DNA of 17,775 nucleotides from CAIXTV01 sp037144095 (lineage in GTDB: Bacteria > Bacteroidota > Bacteroidia > Bacteroidales > CAIXTV01), in contig JBAWXL010000071.1 of assembly GCA_037144095.1 (NCBI GenBank), positions 1-17,775 on the forward strand. The letters are read 5' to 3'. A model generated the notes under the pieces. That model worked only from the letters and a program-made list of their open reading frames with translations. It was not told where the DNA came from and made no database searches. Positions 1-9,300 of the stretch are shown here, piece after piece. Every line of letters starts with the position of its first letter. Positions within the stretch are counted from its first letter, which is position 1. Made by a program: the position numbers and the translations under genes.

Positions 1-388
1 ATGGCGTTCCATTACTTGCAGTAACACTCAATTCTACAGTACCACCAATACATTCTGATGTTGTGGCTGCTGGATCAACTGAAATAGAAATATCAGCTAC
101 GGTTGTTACTGCTGCAAATGCAGAAGTTGCATCGCCGCAACCACTTCCAGTTGCTGAAACAATTACATAATAATACTTGGTTCCTGCACTTGTTGTAGGA
201 GGTGTGTAAGTTGCACTTGTTGCTCCACTAATTGAAGATGCACCACTTGTTGAGGCACTTGTATTAGAATACCATTGGTAAGTTAATGATGGCGTTCCAT
301 TACTTGCAGTAACACTCAATTCTACAGTACCACCAATACATTCAGATGTAGTGGCTGCTGGTTCAACTGAAATAGAAGGATCGGCTAC
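1..388 (-). repeat. 288-bp tandem repeat encoding 96-residue Ig-like domains
   Basis: The sequence starting at position 1 recurs at 289. The first 55 bases are identical, and only a handful of differences occur over about 100 bases. The period of 288 bp is 96 codons, so the frame is kept. Only about 1.3 units are visible because the window begins inside the array, so the copy number is unknown. Confidence 0.85.
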
Positions 389-1285
389 TACGGTTACCAG
401 CCATGTTCCTGTAGAAACTGTAAATGAAGTATTACATGTTCCATCATGTGCATAACGACGATAGCTGGTAGTAGCAGTTAAGCCTGTTGGAGGATCATAA
501 GAAGATAATGTTGCACTTCCTATTACTGAACCTGCTGTTGCAAATCCATCTAATGAAGATTCCCATTTATAAGTAATACTTTCATCCCCACCACTTGAGG
601 CAGTTGAATTTCCAATAGATGAAGGATCTCCCCCCGTACAAATAGTTTGTCCTGTTGTTAAAATTGCACCTGGTGTAAAGTTAGCATCGAGTGTTGCACT
701 TCCATTTTTATAATAAGTCCCTATTCCATCTCCTGGATTTGTTGTATAATCAGTATAAACATTAAAAGCGTCTGCTAAACCAGCAAATTCACAACTTGTT
801 CCTTGTGTGTTTTCATAAAATGTAATATTTGAAGTAGAAGGTGTAAAGCCAGGCAAAAGAGTAAATCGTAATTTAAAAAGTACAGTTGCATCTGTGAAAC
901 TAATTTCATGCCCCGAGCTGGTGATACCTACTATCTTGAACTTTCCACTCCCAAGATAGGTAAGGTTAGTAGTACTATCAATAGTCCAATAAAAACTGGG
1001 TGTTTCTGCTCCATCATTAGCCAAAAGTCCACTATATAAATCAACAACTTTTGGAATTGCCAGCTTAGTTGCATCAAAGTGAAATTCAAGTGAAAAGCTA
1101 CCAATGGAATTCGTTGCGCTTACACCATCGTAAAGATTTGATACTGTAATAGGCACGTCTACTGAAGTAGCTCCGTAACATACGGCAGGGGTGCCAATTG
1201 TGGCATCCGGATTTCCGGCTGTTTGAGCCCACCCGCTCATTGCTATAAACAGCAATGGAATAATAAGAAGAAAAATCTTTTTCAT
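1..1285 (-). CDS. Large secreted protein, N-terminal part (cohesin-like domain plus Ig-like repeats), truncated by the window edge
   Basis: The frame is open from the ATG at 1285 to the left edge, giving 428 visible codons; the C-terminus is outside the window. Residues 1-20 are a signal peptide (MKKIFLLIIPLLFIAMSGWA, then Q), so the product is exported. Residues about 28-180 form a beta-rich domain with a cohesin-like pattern (VDVPITVSN, FSLEFHFDATKL, ATVLFKLRF). Residues about 200-300 look like a first divergent Ig-like domain with a TICTGGDPSS motif. Near-identical 96-residue Ig-like units follow, each starting around AATTSECIGGTVELSV, with one full copy and the start of a second visible. 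Such repeats are common in Bacteroidota surface adhesins, and a T9SS tail would be expected but cannot be seen. There is no clear Shine-Dalgarno; the leader is A-rich. The signal peptide and repeat structure are seen directly; the cohesin assignment is by resemblance only. Confidence 0.85.
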   Translation of the reverse strand, partial: MKKIFLLIIPLLFIAMSGWAQTAGNPDATIGTPAVCYGATSVDVPITVSNLYDGVSATNSIGSFSLEFHFDATKLAIPKVVDLYSGLLANDGAETPSFYWTIDSTTNLTYLGSGKFKIVGITSSGHEISFTDATVLFKLRFTLLPGFTPSTSNITFYENTQGTSCEFAGLADAFNVYTDYTTNPGDGIGTYYKNGSATLDANFTPGAILTTGQTICTGGDPSSIGNSTASSGGDESITYKWESSLDGFATAGSVIGSATLSSYDPPTGLTATTSYRRYAHDGTCNTSFTVSTGTWLVTVVADPSISVEPAATTSECIGGTVELSVTASNGTPSLTYQWYSNTSASTSGASSISGATSATYTPPTTSAGTKYYYVIVSATGSGCGDATSAFAAVTTVADISISVDPAATTSECIGGTVELSVTASNGTP

Positions 1286-1390
1286 GTTAATTTAATTTAA
1301 AGTTTAAAAATTTGTTTTTTTGTTTTGATTAATTTAATTGGTTTGTTGTTCATCGGCAAAAAGTGTTTTGTTTATATATGGTTTGTAATT

Positions 1391-1419
1391 CAAGATTAAG
1401 TCTTGTGGGCATTCGGCAA
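1391..1419 (-). promoter_or_regulatory. Candidate promoter for the secreted Ig-repeat protein
   Basis: Read on the minus strand, TAATCTTG (1391-1398) matches the Bacteroidota -7 box TAnnTTTG at 7 of 8 positions. A TTG (1417-1419) lies 18 bp upstream, near the usual 19-bp spacing for the -33 element. This would give a leader of roughly 100 nt before the ATG at 1285. It is the best match in this gap, but it is imperfect. Confidence 0.35.
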
Positions 1420-1499
1420 CTAAACCACCTCCACCAATGGTACTTCTTCATTAGAGCAAGCAAATGAAAAAGCACAAATGCTTTTGGTGGACTTTTGCC
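1415..1499. other. Nested inverted repeats in the gap upstream of the Ig-repeat gene
   Basis: A perfect 7-bp hairpin lies at 1468-1485 (AAAAGCA, loop CAAA, TGCTTTT). Around it, CCACCAA (1431-1437) pairs with TTGGTGG (1484-1490, sharing two bases with the inner stem), and GGCAA (1415-1419) pairs with TTGCC (1495-1499). On the minus strand the inner hairpin is followed by T-rich sequence. It could therefore help end transcription of the gene at 1665-2636, or it could be a structured region before the next promoter. No known RNA family was recognised. Confidence 0.3.
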
Positions 1500-1552
1500 T
1501 TTATAGTATTTATATTGATTTTTCATACGTCTTTAAGTTTCAAATTCCAATA

Positions 1553-1641
1553 ACCAAATTCCAAGTCCCAAGAGGCCAGAACCCTGCATAAAGAATCGGG
1601 GTTTTCTCTTTTAATTTGGAGCTTGAGGCTTGAGATTTGGG
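1553..1641. repeat. Imperfect palindromic intergenic repeat, copy 1 (possible terminator)
   Basis: The outer arms 1553-1572 and 1622-1641 are complementary at about 15 of 20 positions. An inner stem AACCC/GGGTT (1580-1584 with 1599-1603) sits near the centre. The 11-mer CAAGTCCCAAG at 1562-1572 and the string CCAAATTCCA recur in the second copy at 3195-3281. The element begins 23 bp beyond the stop codon of the gene ending at 1665, which is a position suited to a bidirectional hairpin terminator. Short frames reading WDLEFGYWNL-like peptides across it are by-products of the repeat. Confidence 0.6.
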
Positions 1642-1664
1642 TCTTTTTCATATTAATTCTCTTA

Positions 1665-2636
1665 TTAGTCAACCCAATCAATGACCACTTCTGCTTCGTC
1701 GTCGCCAAGATTGCGCAGAATGAGGTAAGGATTATTATCGTCGCCAAGTTGAGTCATATCGCAGGTTACATCGGCTTCAGCAGCCAAATCGACAAACTCG
1801 GTGCCCGGTTCCATATCGTCTAAACTTGCCACTGTATAGGCCTTAACATTAGTACCTTTTATGACAACAAAACGAGCTTTTTTGCCAACAATATTAACAA
1901 GTCCTGTATTTTTTGTTTCATTCCCTTGTAGTATTAATGAGAATTCTTCTTCAACAACAGGTTCAGCTTTGCTTGGATGGTGTGGAAATAGCAAAGATTG
2001 ATTGAAGAAAACTTTTGCATATTGAGGTTCGCCCATGTGCAGGTCGGCAAAGTATAGTATGTTAGAATACATCTGATGATTGAGGGCTTTTCTTTCGACA
2101 GAAGTAACGGCAATAAGTGATTTCACAGCAGCAATTTTGTTTTGCTGAGTGGTACTTGCAGGGTCGAAAGCATCTTTTAAATCGGTGAAAGCATCTAATA
2201 AAGTAGTTCCCAATTCAGGATGTTCGGTATATCTTAAAATAAAATGATCGATATGATTGCCAATCATTCCACGAAGCGGACGGGTGTAATACTTAAGTGG
2301 TTTAGGAAAGAAAAGCTTATATTCGGGAGTTCCCTTAATATAAGTGGCACTTACGTTGCCGGCTGTGCGACGCACATAAATAACAAAAGCATCTTTATAC
2401 TCTTCCACCGTAATGGTGCTCGAATACTGTTCGGTTTTAGTTTCATCTTTGCTTGTCTTTTTAGTTTGAAGAAGAAGCAATGCTGCTTTGGTTGCAGCTA
2501 TCCGACTGTCGAATAGGTGATTGACATTGTTTGCCTCCATATTTGCTATATGGTTTATCACATGATTTATCATACGATCGTCGGTAATTTCTTTGTCTTC
2601 GTATGGGATTTTAAAGTACATTTCAATTGATTGCAT
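1665..2636 (-). CDS. Conserved-looking hypothetical cytoplasmic protein, 323 aa
   Basis: I do not recognise the family. The ATG at 2636 gives MQSIEMYFKI; an internal Met at residue 6 is an alternative start. There is no signal peptide or membrane segment, so the product is probably cytoplasmic. Residues about 15-215 look mostly helical (for example RMINHVINHIANMEANNVNH, and a long helical stretch at 140-200). Residues about 230-323 look like a separate small beta domain (EEFSLILQG, KKARFVVIKG, NPYLILRNLG, AEVVIDWVD). The stop is followed within 23 bp by a palindromic repeat. Upstream, the 86 bp between the 42-bp array and the ATG contain no convincing TAnnTTTG/TTG pair. Transcription therefore probably comes from the promoter at 3103, making the array either a leader or a first cistron. 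Coding is well supported by length and normal composition; the function is unknown. Confidence 0.85.
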   Translation of the reverse strand: MQSIEMYFKIPYEDKEITDDRMINHVINHIANMEANNVNHLFDSRIAATKAALLLLQTKKTSKDETKTEQYSSTITVEEYKDAFVIYVRRTAGNVSATYIKGTPEYKLFFPKPLKYYTRPLRGMIGNHIDHFILRYTEHPELGTTLLDAFTDLKDAFDPASTTQQNKIAAVKSLIAVTSVERKALNHQMYSNILYFADLHMGEPQYAKVFFNQSLLFPHHPSKAEPVVEEEFSLILQGNETKNTGLVNIVGKKARFVVIKGTNVKAYTVASLDDMEPGTEFVDLAAEADVTCDMTQLGDDNNPYLILRNLGDDEAEVVIDWVD

Positions 2637-2690
2637 AATATTGTTTTTTTTAATTTAAGTGAATAAAATTTAATGATTATTTTAATGGAT

Positions 2691-3086
2691 TTATATTATA
2701 TATGATATTAAATAACAGCGATGGGCACTTGTGCATGTGGTATTCCCTTTTGTCGGGTATGCGTTTGCACTTGTGCAAATGGAGTCCCCTTTTTTCGGGT
2801 ATGGGCTTGCACTTGTGCAAGTGGCATTTCTCTTCGTAGGGTAAGGGCTTGCACTTGTGCAAAGGGCATTCCCCTTTGTCGGATATGCGTTAGCACTTGT
2901 GCAAATGGTATTTCCCTTTGTCGGGTATGGACTTGTACTTGTGCAAATGGCATCCCTTTGAATCGGGGATGCATTTGCACGAATGCGCATATTTACAGGG
3001 CTTTCAATACATTCAACAGCATTCATTGCCGACCATTGAATCGGTGATTTCATAGCATTATTTCTTTGTAGACTAATGATTTTCAT
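2691..3086 (-). CDS. Possible 131-aa repeat peptide encoded across the 42-bp tandem array
   Basis: An open frame starts with ATG at 3086 (MKIISLQRNNAMKSPIQ). It runs into 14-residue repeats of the form CTSAxxYPTKGNxx, about six copies, and ends at 2691, 54 bp before the next gene. A good -7 box (TATATTTG, 3103-3110) lies just upstream, so if translated the mRNA leader would be only about 10 nt. Against it, the 42-bp period is a multiple of three, so any frame without a stop in one unit stays open. Other minus-strand frames and one plus-strand frame are also open. No signal peptide or known domain is seen. It may be a transcribed but untranslated leader. Confidence 0.3.
   Translation of the reverse strand: MKIISLQRNNAMKSPIQWSAMNAVECIESPVNMRIRANASPIQRDAICTSTSPYPTKGNTICTSANAYPTKGNALCTSASPYPTKRNATCTSASPYPKKGDSICTSANAYPTKGNTTCTSAHRCYLISYII
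2725..2976. repeat. Array of six 42-bp tandem repeats with a palindromic core, plus a decayed seventh
   Basis: Units start at 2725, 2767, 2809, 2851, 2893 and 2935, exactly 42 bp apart; a degenerate start (GCACGAATGC) follows at 2977. The best conserved part is GCACTTGTGCA, within the near-palindrome TTGCACTTGTGCAA (6-bp arms, 2-bp centre). The other half of each unit is more variable, and several units can pair CATTCCC with GGGTATG with one mismatch. In the last unit, GCATCCC and GGGATGC pair perfectly across a 9-base loop. The units are contiguous with no unique spacers, so this is not a CRISPR array. It lies between a promoter (3103) and the gene at 1665-2636. Confidence 0.9.
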
Positions 3087-3102
3087 GATATTGATTTATA
3101 TG

Positions 3103-3183
3103 CAAATATAAAGCATTCAAAAAAAGAAGACTGTAAGATATGGACTAAATATCTGTAGGAAACAGCTGATATTTTTGTCAGAA
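3103..3183 (-). promoter_or_regulatory. Promoter with three 22-bp-spaced direct repeats, driving the 42-bp-array unit
   Basis: The -7 box on the minus strand is TATATTTG (3103-3110). Exactly 20 bp upstream begins the first of three repeats, written on the plus strand: CTGTAAGAT (3131), CTGTAGGAA (3153) and TTGTCAGAA (3175), each 22 bp apart. No TTTG is found 19 bp before the -7 box; the repeat closest to the box lies about where a -33 element would be. Two helical turns between repeats suggests an activator binding one face of the DNA. The same layout occurs at 14164-14245. Confidence 0.65.
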
Positions 3184-3194
3184 ATATACTACTT

Positions 3195-3281
3195 TCAAGT
3201 CCCAAGTTGCTAGTTCCAATACCCAAATTCCAAAATAAGGGAACTTCCCTTTGAATTTGAAAATTGAAATTTGCGACTTGA
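3195..3281. repeat. Imperfect palindromic intergenic repeat, copy 2 (possible terminator of the giant gene)
   Basis: The outer arms TCAAGTC (3195-3201) and GACTTGA (3275-3281) pair perfectly. Inner arms CAAATTC (3224-3230) and GAATTTG (3253-3259) also pair. The centre is AAGGGAACTTCCCTT (3237-3251), a perfect palindrome around one base, followed on the minus strand by a T-rich stretch. It shares CAAGTCCCAAG and CCAAATTCCA with the copy at 1553-1641. It starts 32 bp after the stop codon at 3314, which fits a terminator for the giant gene and would insulate the promoter at 3103. Confidence 0.65.
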
Positions 3282-3313
3282 GGATTATATATTATCATTT
3301 CGGCAAACATGAG

Positions 3314-6300
3314 TTATTTGTTATTTATTAATTTAATGGTTTGGGTGATTTTATTGTTTTCATTACCAACACTTAGCTTTGCCATATATACTCCCGAGGG
3401 AAGCGCCGCTGCATTGAATTTTATGCTATGCTTGCCTTCAAGTTGCTCTTCGCTAAGCAATGAAACCAAGCTGCTACCAACTAAGTTAAATATCTCGAGG
3501 CTGACTTTCCCACTAAATGGAAGCGTGTAGTTAATTAGAGTGTTGCCAACGAAAGGGTTAGGATGGTTGCTCATATTTAAGGTATTCAAATTGTCTTGTT
3601 CCTGAACACTAAGGCTTGGAGCATTGAGCGCATCAATCCCTAAAATAGCATTAGAAATAGGCTCAAATTGCCCATCAGCAAGTTCGTTTGCCGGACTTTC
3701 GGCAAGGCTGAACTGAACCGTACTTCCACTGTTGAAAGCATCGGTGGTTTTTACATGTAAGTATAAGAGCTGGTCGCCGGCATTCAGGTTGAGTGGGGCA
3801 GACGAATACCATGCTATTCGCAGTTGATTATTCTTTACAGTCCATTTGAGTTCTCCATCAGCACCGTTTATCACTACATCTTGTATTTCAAGCAAGTCGG
3901 CAGGAAAATCAAGCACAAGCGATATTGCACCTACTGTTGCTGCATTTATAATATGGATAGGTAAATCAAATTCCTGTTGCATGCCAGTTTGAATGTCCCC
4001 TGTTTGGATTAGGTCTAAGGTTGAGCCGGCAGTTTTTGCTCCTGTTGGAACAAAACTGCGATTGAAATCGCCGGTGCATAAACCATAAAGGTTAGCACTG
4101 GTATTACTTCCCACATCAAGCGTTATGCTGGGATATAATACCGCTGGGGCAGAATTGGTACTGACTTCGTCACCCACAACCCAGAACATCCAGGCAAGTC
4201 TGTTGAAAGATGTGCCATTTACGAAGTTGCTCATGATACGTTGAGGATCCAGTGAACTAAAGAAATTATCTGCCACATTTCCACTTCCTGTTACATCTCC
4301 GGCATAAAACCTCACCTTTTCAATTGTGAAAGGATGTGTTCCCCAGGCATTCACTTGTGCTGCATCTGTACCATTCACAGCACCATTGGTAGATGATGTT
4401 GAAGAAACTACAATTTCATACGTTCCCGGAGGAAGCCCATTAAATTGGTATGTTCCGTTGGTTACAGAATAATCATTCCCGACTTGAACATTACTCTGAA
4501 ATAATTTAGCAGTAATTCCTGAAGTTAGTGATGTATTGCTAACATTATAATAATTAATATTGCCACTTAATGTTTGTTCGAAAACACCCAATGGGGAAAA
4601 AGAAGTGATACCACAGACGGATTGAGTGTAAGGTCCGGCTCCCGAAACTGCAGAACTCGTAGTATATTTCCATGCACTTCCGTTATAGACAGACATATTG
4701 CATTTCGAATTATCGAACGATGTTCCCTGGTCGGCAGCATTCCATTGAACTTTAACTGTAGCATTGCTTCCTCCTGCAATACCTTCTTGCAGAAACCATG
4801 TTTTAGTTATAACGTTTGAAGAAATAAGCGAACCTGTTGGGAAGTTACTGCTATTATATGAAGTGTAAAGTCCATCTCCTACCCTAGCTTTGATGTTATC
4901 GGCAGCAGAACCTGAAGTTAGTTGAATGTAAAGTGGGAGATAAGATGAAGCCAAACCAATTGGATACAGCACATCAGCGGCATTATTGCTTACGATTTGA
5001 CTTAATACACCGGTTCCGTTGGTGATGATATAGTTTGAACTATTGCTCCCTGAAATTGATGCACTCACCCCAAGTGTTAAATCATAATTACCGATAGTGA
5101 GTTTTCCATTAGTCAAAGTAAGTGCATTGGAAACTCCGGCATTGACATTTAAAGAAGCACCATAACCTGAGTTATTAAGAGTAAGATTATAGAAGATTGA
5201 AGGCGAAGTTCCGCTAATTTCTTGCCCATATAAAGAGTTGCCATCTAAATTAACTGTACCAGTGCCAAAATCAACGGTTCCGTTGTTAATAAATTCATCA
5301 ACAATATCAAGTGTAGCCGGCAATGTTTTAGCACCGTCACCGCTTAAAATCAAATTGTGATAACCTGGCGTGCTGCCATTTGGATTGGGAATAGTTTGTG
5401 CATCACTTCCGTTAAATTCAACGGTGTTTTCATTGATAGCAGCATTTAAAACACCTTGACTTCCACCTGTTCCTGCAAGAGTAAGTGCTCCGGCAATTCT
5501 CATAATATTGTTAGTCCCTAGAGATAGTTTAGCATTACTGGCAATAGTCAAATTATAGAAGTTGGTTGGGTCGGATGTGGTGGCATTTGCATTGGTAAAA
5601 ATAATAGTGCTGGTGCCGGGATTAAAAGTTCCCAAATTATCCCAGGCACCTACACTCCCATTTAAGGTTAATTTTGGATTTCCGCCTGCCACATTTAAAA
5701 CACCCCCGGGTTGTATTGTGAGTAAGCCTAAAGTAGTTGTGTCTACATTTGGCAGTGTAGGGCTAAACAAAGTGGTACTCGCATCAGGAATAAAAGCGTG
5801 ATTACCTGCATGAGGAACTCCACCCTCCCAGTTATCAGCATTGGTCCATTCCGAACTATTTGCGCCTAACCAGGTATAGCTTGCGGAAGTTGAAGTGCCA
5901 AGGGTCCAGTATTTACTAGGGAACAATGAAGTTGGGGCAATATAAGTAAGTCTTCTATTGGCTACACCCACCCAATTGTTTACAAAATCCTCATTTGAAC
6001 GACCGTGGTCATCTAAACTATGAGGCGTTTGGCTTACATGATAATCAAATATATCAAGATTGCTTTTTGTAGCTCCGTTTAATTCACTATCTAAGTAATG
6101 TAGATTTATCATAGTAAGTGTAGAGTTATCGCTTCCTGTTTGTGAAATATCATAATAGCGATTGATAGCATCTGGCATCAATATGTGTGTTGGTGTCAAA
6201 ACGATATTCACACAAATTCTACTTGGCAATGTGCCACCCGCTGCCAGATTTATAGTAGTATATTCATTTCCGAAAGTATAAGGTGTATTTACCACAAATG

Positions 6301-9300
6301 AAGTTCGTTTCACATAACCTGTAACATCACCTATACCGACTGTGGTGGCTAAACCACCCATTGTTAGTGTATCAGCACCCATGTCTAAACTGCCTTTTAT
6401 ATCTGAGGGATTAGCATTTTGCAAATTTAAGATGCCATTAATAGTAAAATCGCTTGATGCGGTAACTCCACCTGTACCTGTAATGGATAGATTATTTACT
6501 GCACTATTGAAAATACTTGCCGGTAAAACTATAGCATTTGGATTCGAAAAAGTCAGAGTAGCATTGGCATTGCTTGCATCAATTGCCCCACTTGTTCTTG
6601 TTGGAGAACTACCATTGATAGTTAAGGTGTTTGCACCCACAGTAAGGGTTCCGGCTGATAAGTTTAAAAGTCCATTAACAGTCATATTTTGATTTCCTAA
6701 AGAAACACCACCGCTTCTATTGACAGTAAGATTATTGATTGAAGGTGTGGAAGCAAACAAGTTATTTGCTAAAGTTAATGCAGCAGAACCACCAAAACTA
6801 AGAGAAGAAGTTGCACCCGTCTGAATTAAACCGGAAGTTTTTGAAATAGCACCATTAATCCCCAATGTTGTTTCACCTACACTTAGGTCTCCGTTAGTAA
6901 GAGTAAGTGTATTGGAAACATTTGCATCTGTAAACAAGTTTACACCGCTGCTGTTATTTATTGCAAGATTATAAAAATTTGTAGTGATCCCTCCGTTAAT
7001 CATTTGACTCGAAGAACCATTCATAGTAATGGTACTCCCAGTTGAGGCTGTGAATGTTCCCTGATTGTGGAAATTTGATCCAAAGTTATGATTGTAAGCG
7101 CCTGTTATAAATGTTGAATTTTGCTCAATAGTTACATCCCCTGCAACAGTTATTGAATTGTTTGCTGTTAAAGTAACTGTTGCAAGATCAGTTGCAGTTG
7201 TAAGAAAATAGCCAGCAATTGCCAAAGTTGATGAAGGCATTGTTTTGTCGCCAGAGCCACTTAAAATAAGATTATAATAGCCGCTTGGAGAACCGTTGGG
7301 ATTAATTATTGCTTGCGAAGAGGTTCCATTATATTCAATAGTGTTATTATTGCCTGCAGCATTTAAAACGCCTGAATTTGAAAGAGAAAGTGCTCCTCCT
7401 ATTCTCATAATATTATTTGTTCCTAAAGTCAAAGATGCTCCGTCGGCAATAGTAACATTGTTAAAATTCGTCGGATCAGCCATAGTAGCATTTGGATTGG
7501 TAAAAATAACGGTGCTAGTTCCGGCGTTAAAAGTTCCGGCATTTTCCCATGCACCTGCTGCTCCATCCACAGTTAATGTTGGCGAACCATCAAGTGAATT
7601 TAATACTCCTCCTACTAAAATATTTAAAGTATTAATGGTCGTACTTGTTGGCAAAGTAGGATTGTCAGCATGAATACCAATATTAATACTAGGGATAACA
7701 ACATCTGATGTTGCAGTCGGCACACCTCCATTCCAATTACCGGGCAAAGTCCAATCAGTCAGTACAGCTCCACCGCTTATCCATGTGCTGGTATTGCCAG
7801 TATTGCGAGTACCTAGAGTCCAATATCTGAAATCAAAAGAGGTATTTGCAACATAAGGAAGCCCCAAACCCGATAAACCTATCCAATTATCTGTGCTGTT
7901 ATCGTTAGAACGTCCACGGTCGGTCACCGTATTGGGAGCACTTACTAAATCGTCGAAAAAGTCTAATGTAGTTTCAGGTGCACTGTTCAGTTCTGTATCC
8001 AAGTAATGAAGATTAAGAGTCAAACGTGTTGCAGTATAGGTACCAGCATCTCTGATTATATCATAATACCGATAAACACCAACAGTTGTTGTCATCCAGG
8101 AAGGCTCGGATGAGGTTAATACTATTTTAAAACTTATTGAGGTGGGTAAAGGTCCGACAGCAAAATTCATTGTGGTGAATTTATTGCCGAAAGTATAAGG
8201 AGTATTTAATGCGAAAGAAGTTCTTTTCACAATTCCGGTTACATCCCCCACGCCAATAGTTGTAGCATTTGCTCCCATGGTTAAAGTATTTGCACCTATA
8301 TCAAGTATCCCCTTTACTGGTGATGGATTGGATGCAGAAAGATTTAAAACACCATTCACTGTAAAATCATTGACGGCAGTAATTCCTCCTGCTCCGCTTA
8401 AAGTTAGATTATTAACAGCACCAGTAAATATAGACGCAGGAAGCGTTATGGCAGAAGAATTATTAAATAGTAAAGTAGCACCGGCATTGCTTGCATCGAT
8501 GTTTCCGCTCGTTCTAGTAGGTGCAGTACCCGATATCGTTAATGTGTTTGATCCAACAGTTAAAGTGCCATTTGTTAATGTTAAAGCACCTACTAAGTTA
8601 ACATTTCCATATAGACTAACGCCATTGGCACGATTTATCGTCAAATTATTAAGTACGAAGGAAGGCATATTTATTACTGTACCTGAACCGCCAATTATCA
8701 TATTGGTAGAACTACCTCCTGTTACCGTTCCGGTCATTGTAGTTACTACTCCATTGAAGGTTAATGCATTTGGACCAATGGCAAAATTACCTGCAATAAG
8801 TGCAATACTACTATTTATTGTTAAATCTCCATTTAGTGTCAATCCGTTTGCATTATTAATCGTCAATCCATCAATTGTATTACTTACAAAAGATCCTGAA
8901 GGTATGTTTTGAGCATTGGTTCCTGCAAAAACAACCATCGAAGAAGTTGCAGAAGCATTAATTTGAGCACTATTTGTAAAGAGCAAATCTCCATTAATCG
9001 TTAGTTGATTTCCATTCACAACAAACTTGTATGTACTTTGGGCATTTGTGATGTTGCCGAGCGTCCTGTTCTGATCTAAAACACAATCTCTACTTGGTGA
9101 TGCAGCAAAATAAATATCAGCTCCTCCCGGAGGGACCACCCCTCCTGACCAGTTAGATGCCGTTCCAAAATCAGTACTAGTGCCGCCTTGCCATGTATAA
9201 TTATTAACTTCTAGAGCTCCCATTTTGGGTGTTGCTCCCCTGGTGAGTCCATCATAATCATTTGTGATACCAGTTCCTGAAACCGCCGGCAAAGAGGCTG

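Noticed and set aside
1523..1747. Small minus-strand frame with WDLEFGYWNL-like peptide, and a similar one at 3083-3310
   Set aside because: They are translations of the palindromic repeats and promoter regions, and overlap real genes or regulatory sequence.
2637..2722. Separate promoter for the 323-aa gene (TAAATTTT near 2665)
   Set aside because: It lacks the final G of the -7 box and has no TTG at the right spacing.
2725..2976. CRISPR array
   Set aside because: The 42-bp units are contiguous, with no unique spacers, and no cas genes are present.
2721..3047. Plus-strand 108-aa and other minus-strand frames (90 and 61 aa) across the tandem array
   Set aside because: A 42-bp period keeps any stop-free frame open; none has an upstream promoter or leader as good as that of the 131-aa frame.
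3585..4570. True cellulosome component
   Set aside because: No glycoside hydrolase, no canonical paired dockerin repeats and no carbohydrate-binding scaffold were seen, so only a resemblance to dockerin and cohesin is claimed.
8277..8912. Plus-strand 211-aa open frame
   Set aside because: It is antisense to the giant gene; the Thr/Asn/Ser/Gly-rich coding sequence has few stops in its complement. The peptide has no domain, no signal and skewed composition. Other plus-strand frames inside 3314-14113 are rejected for the same reason.
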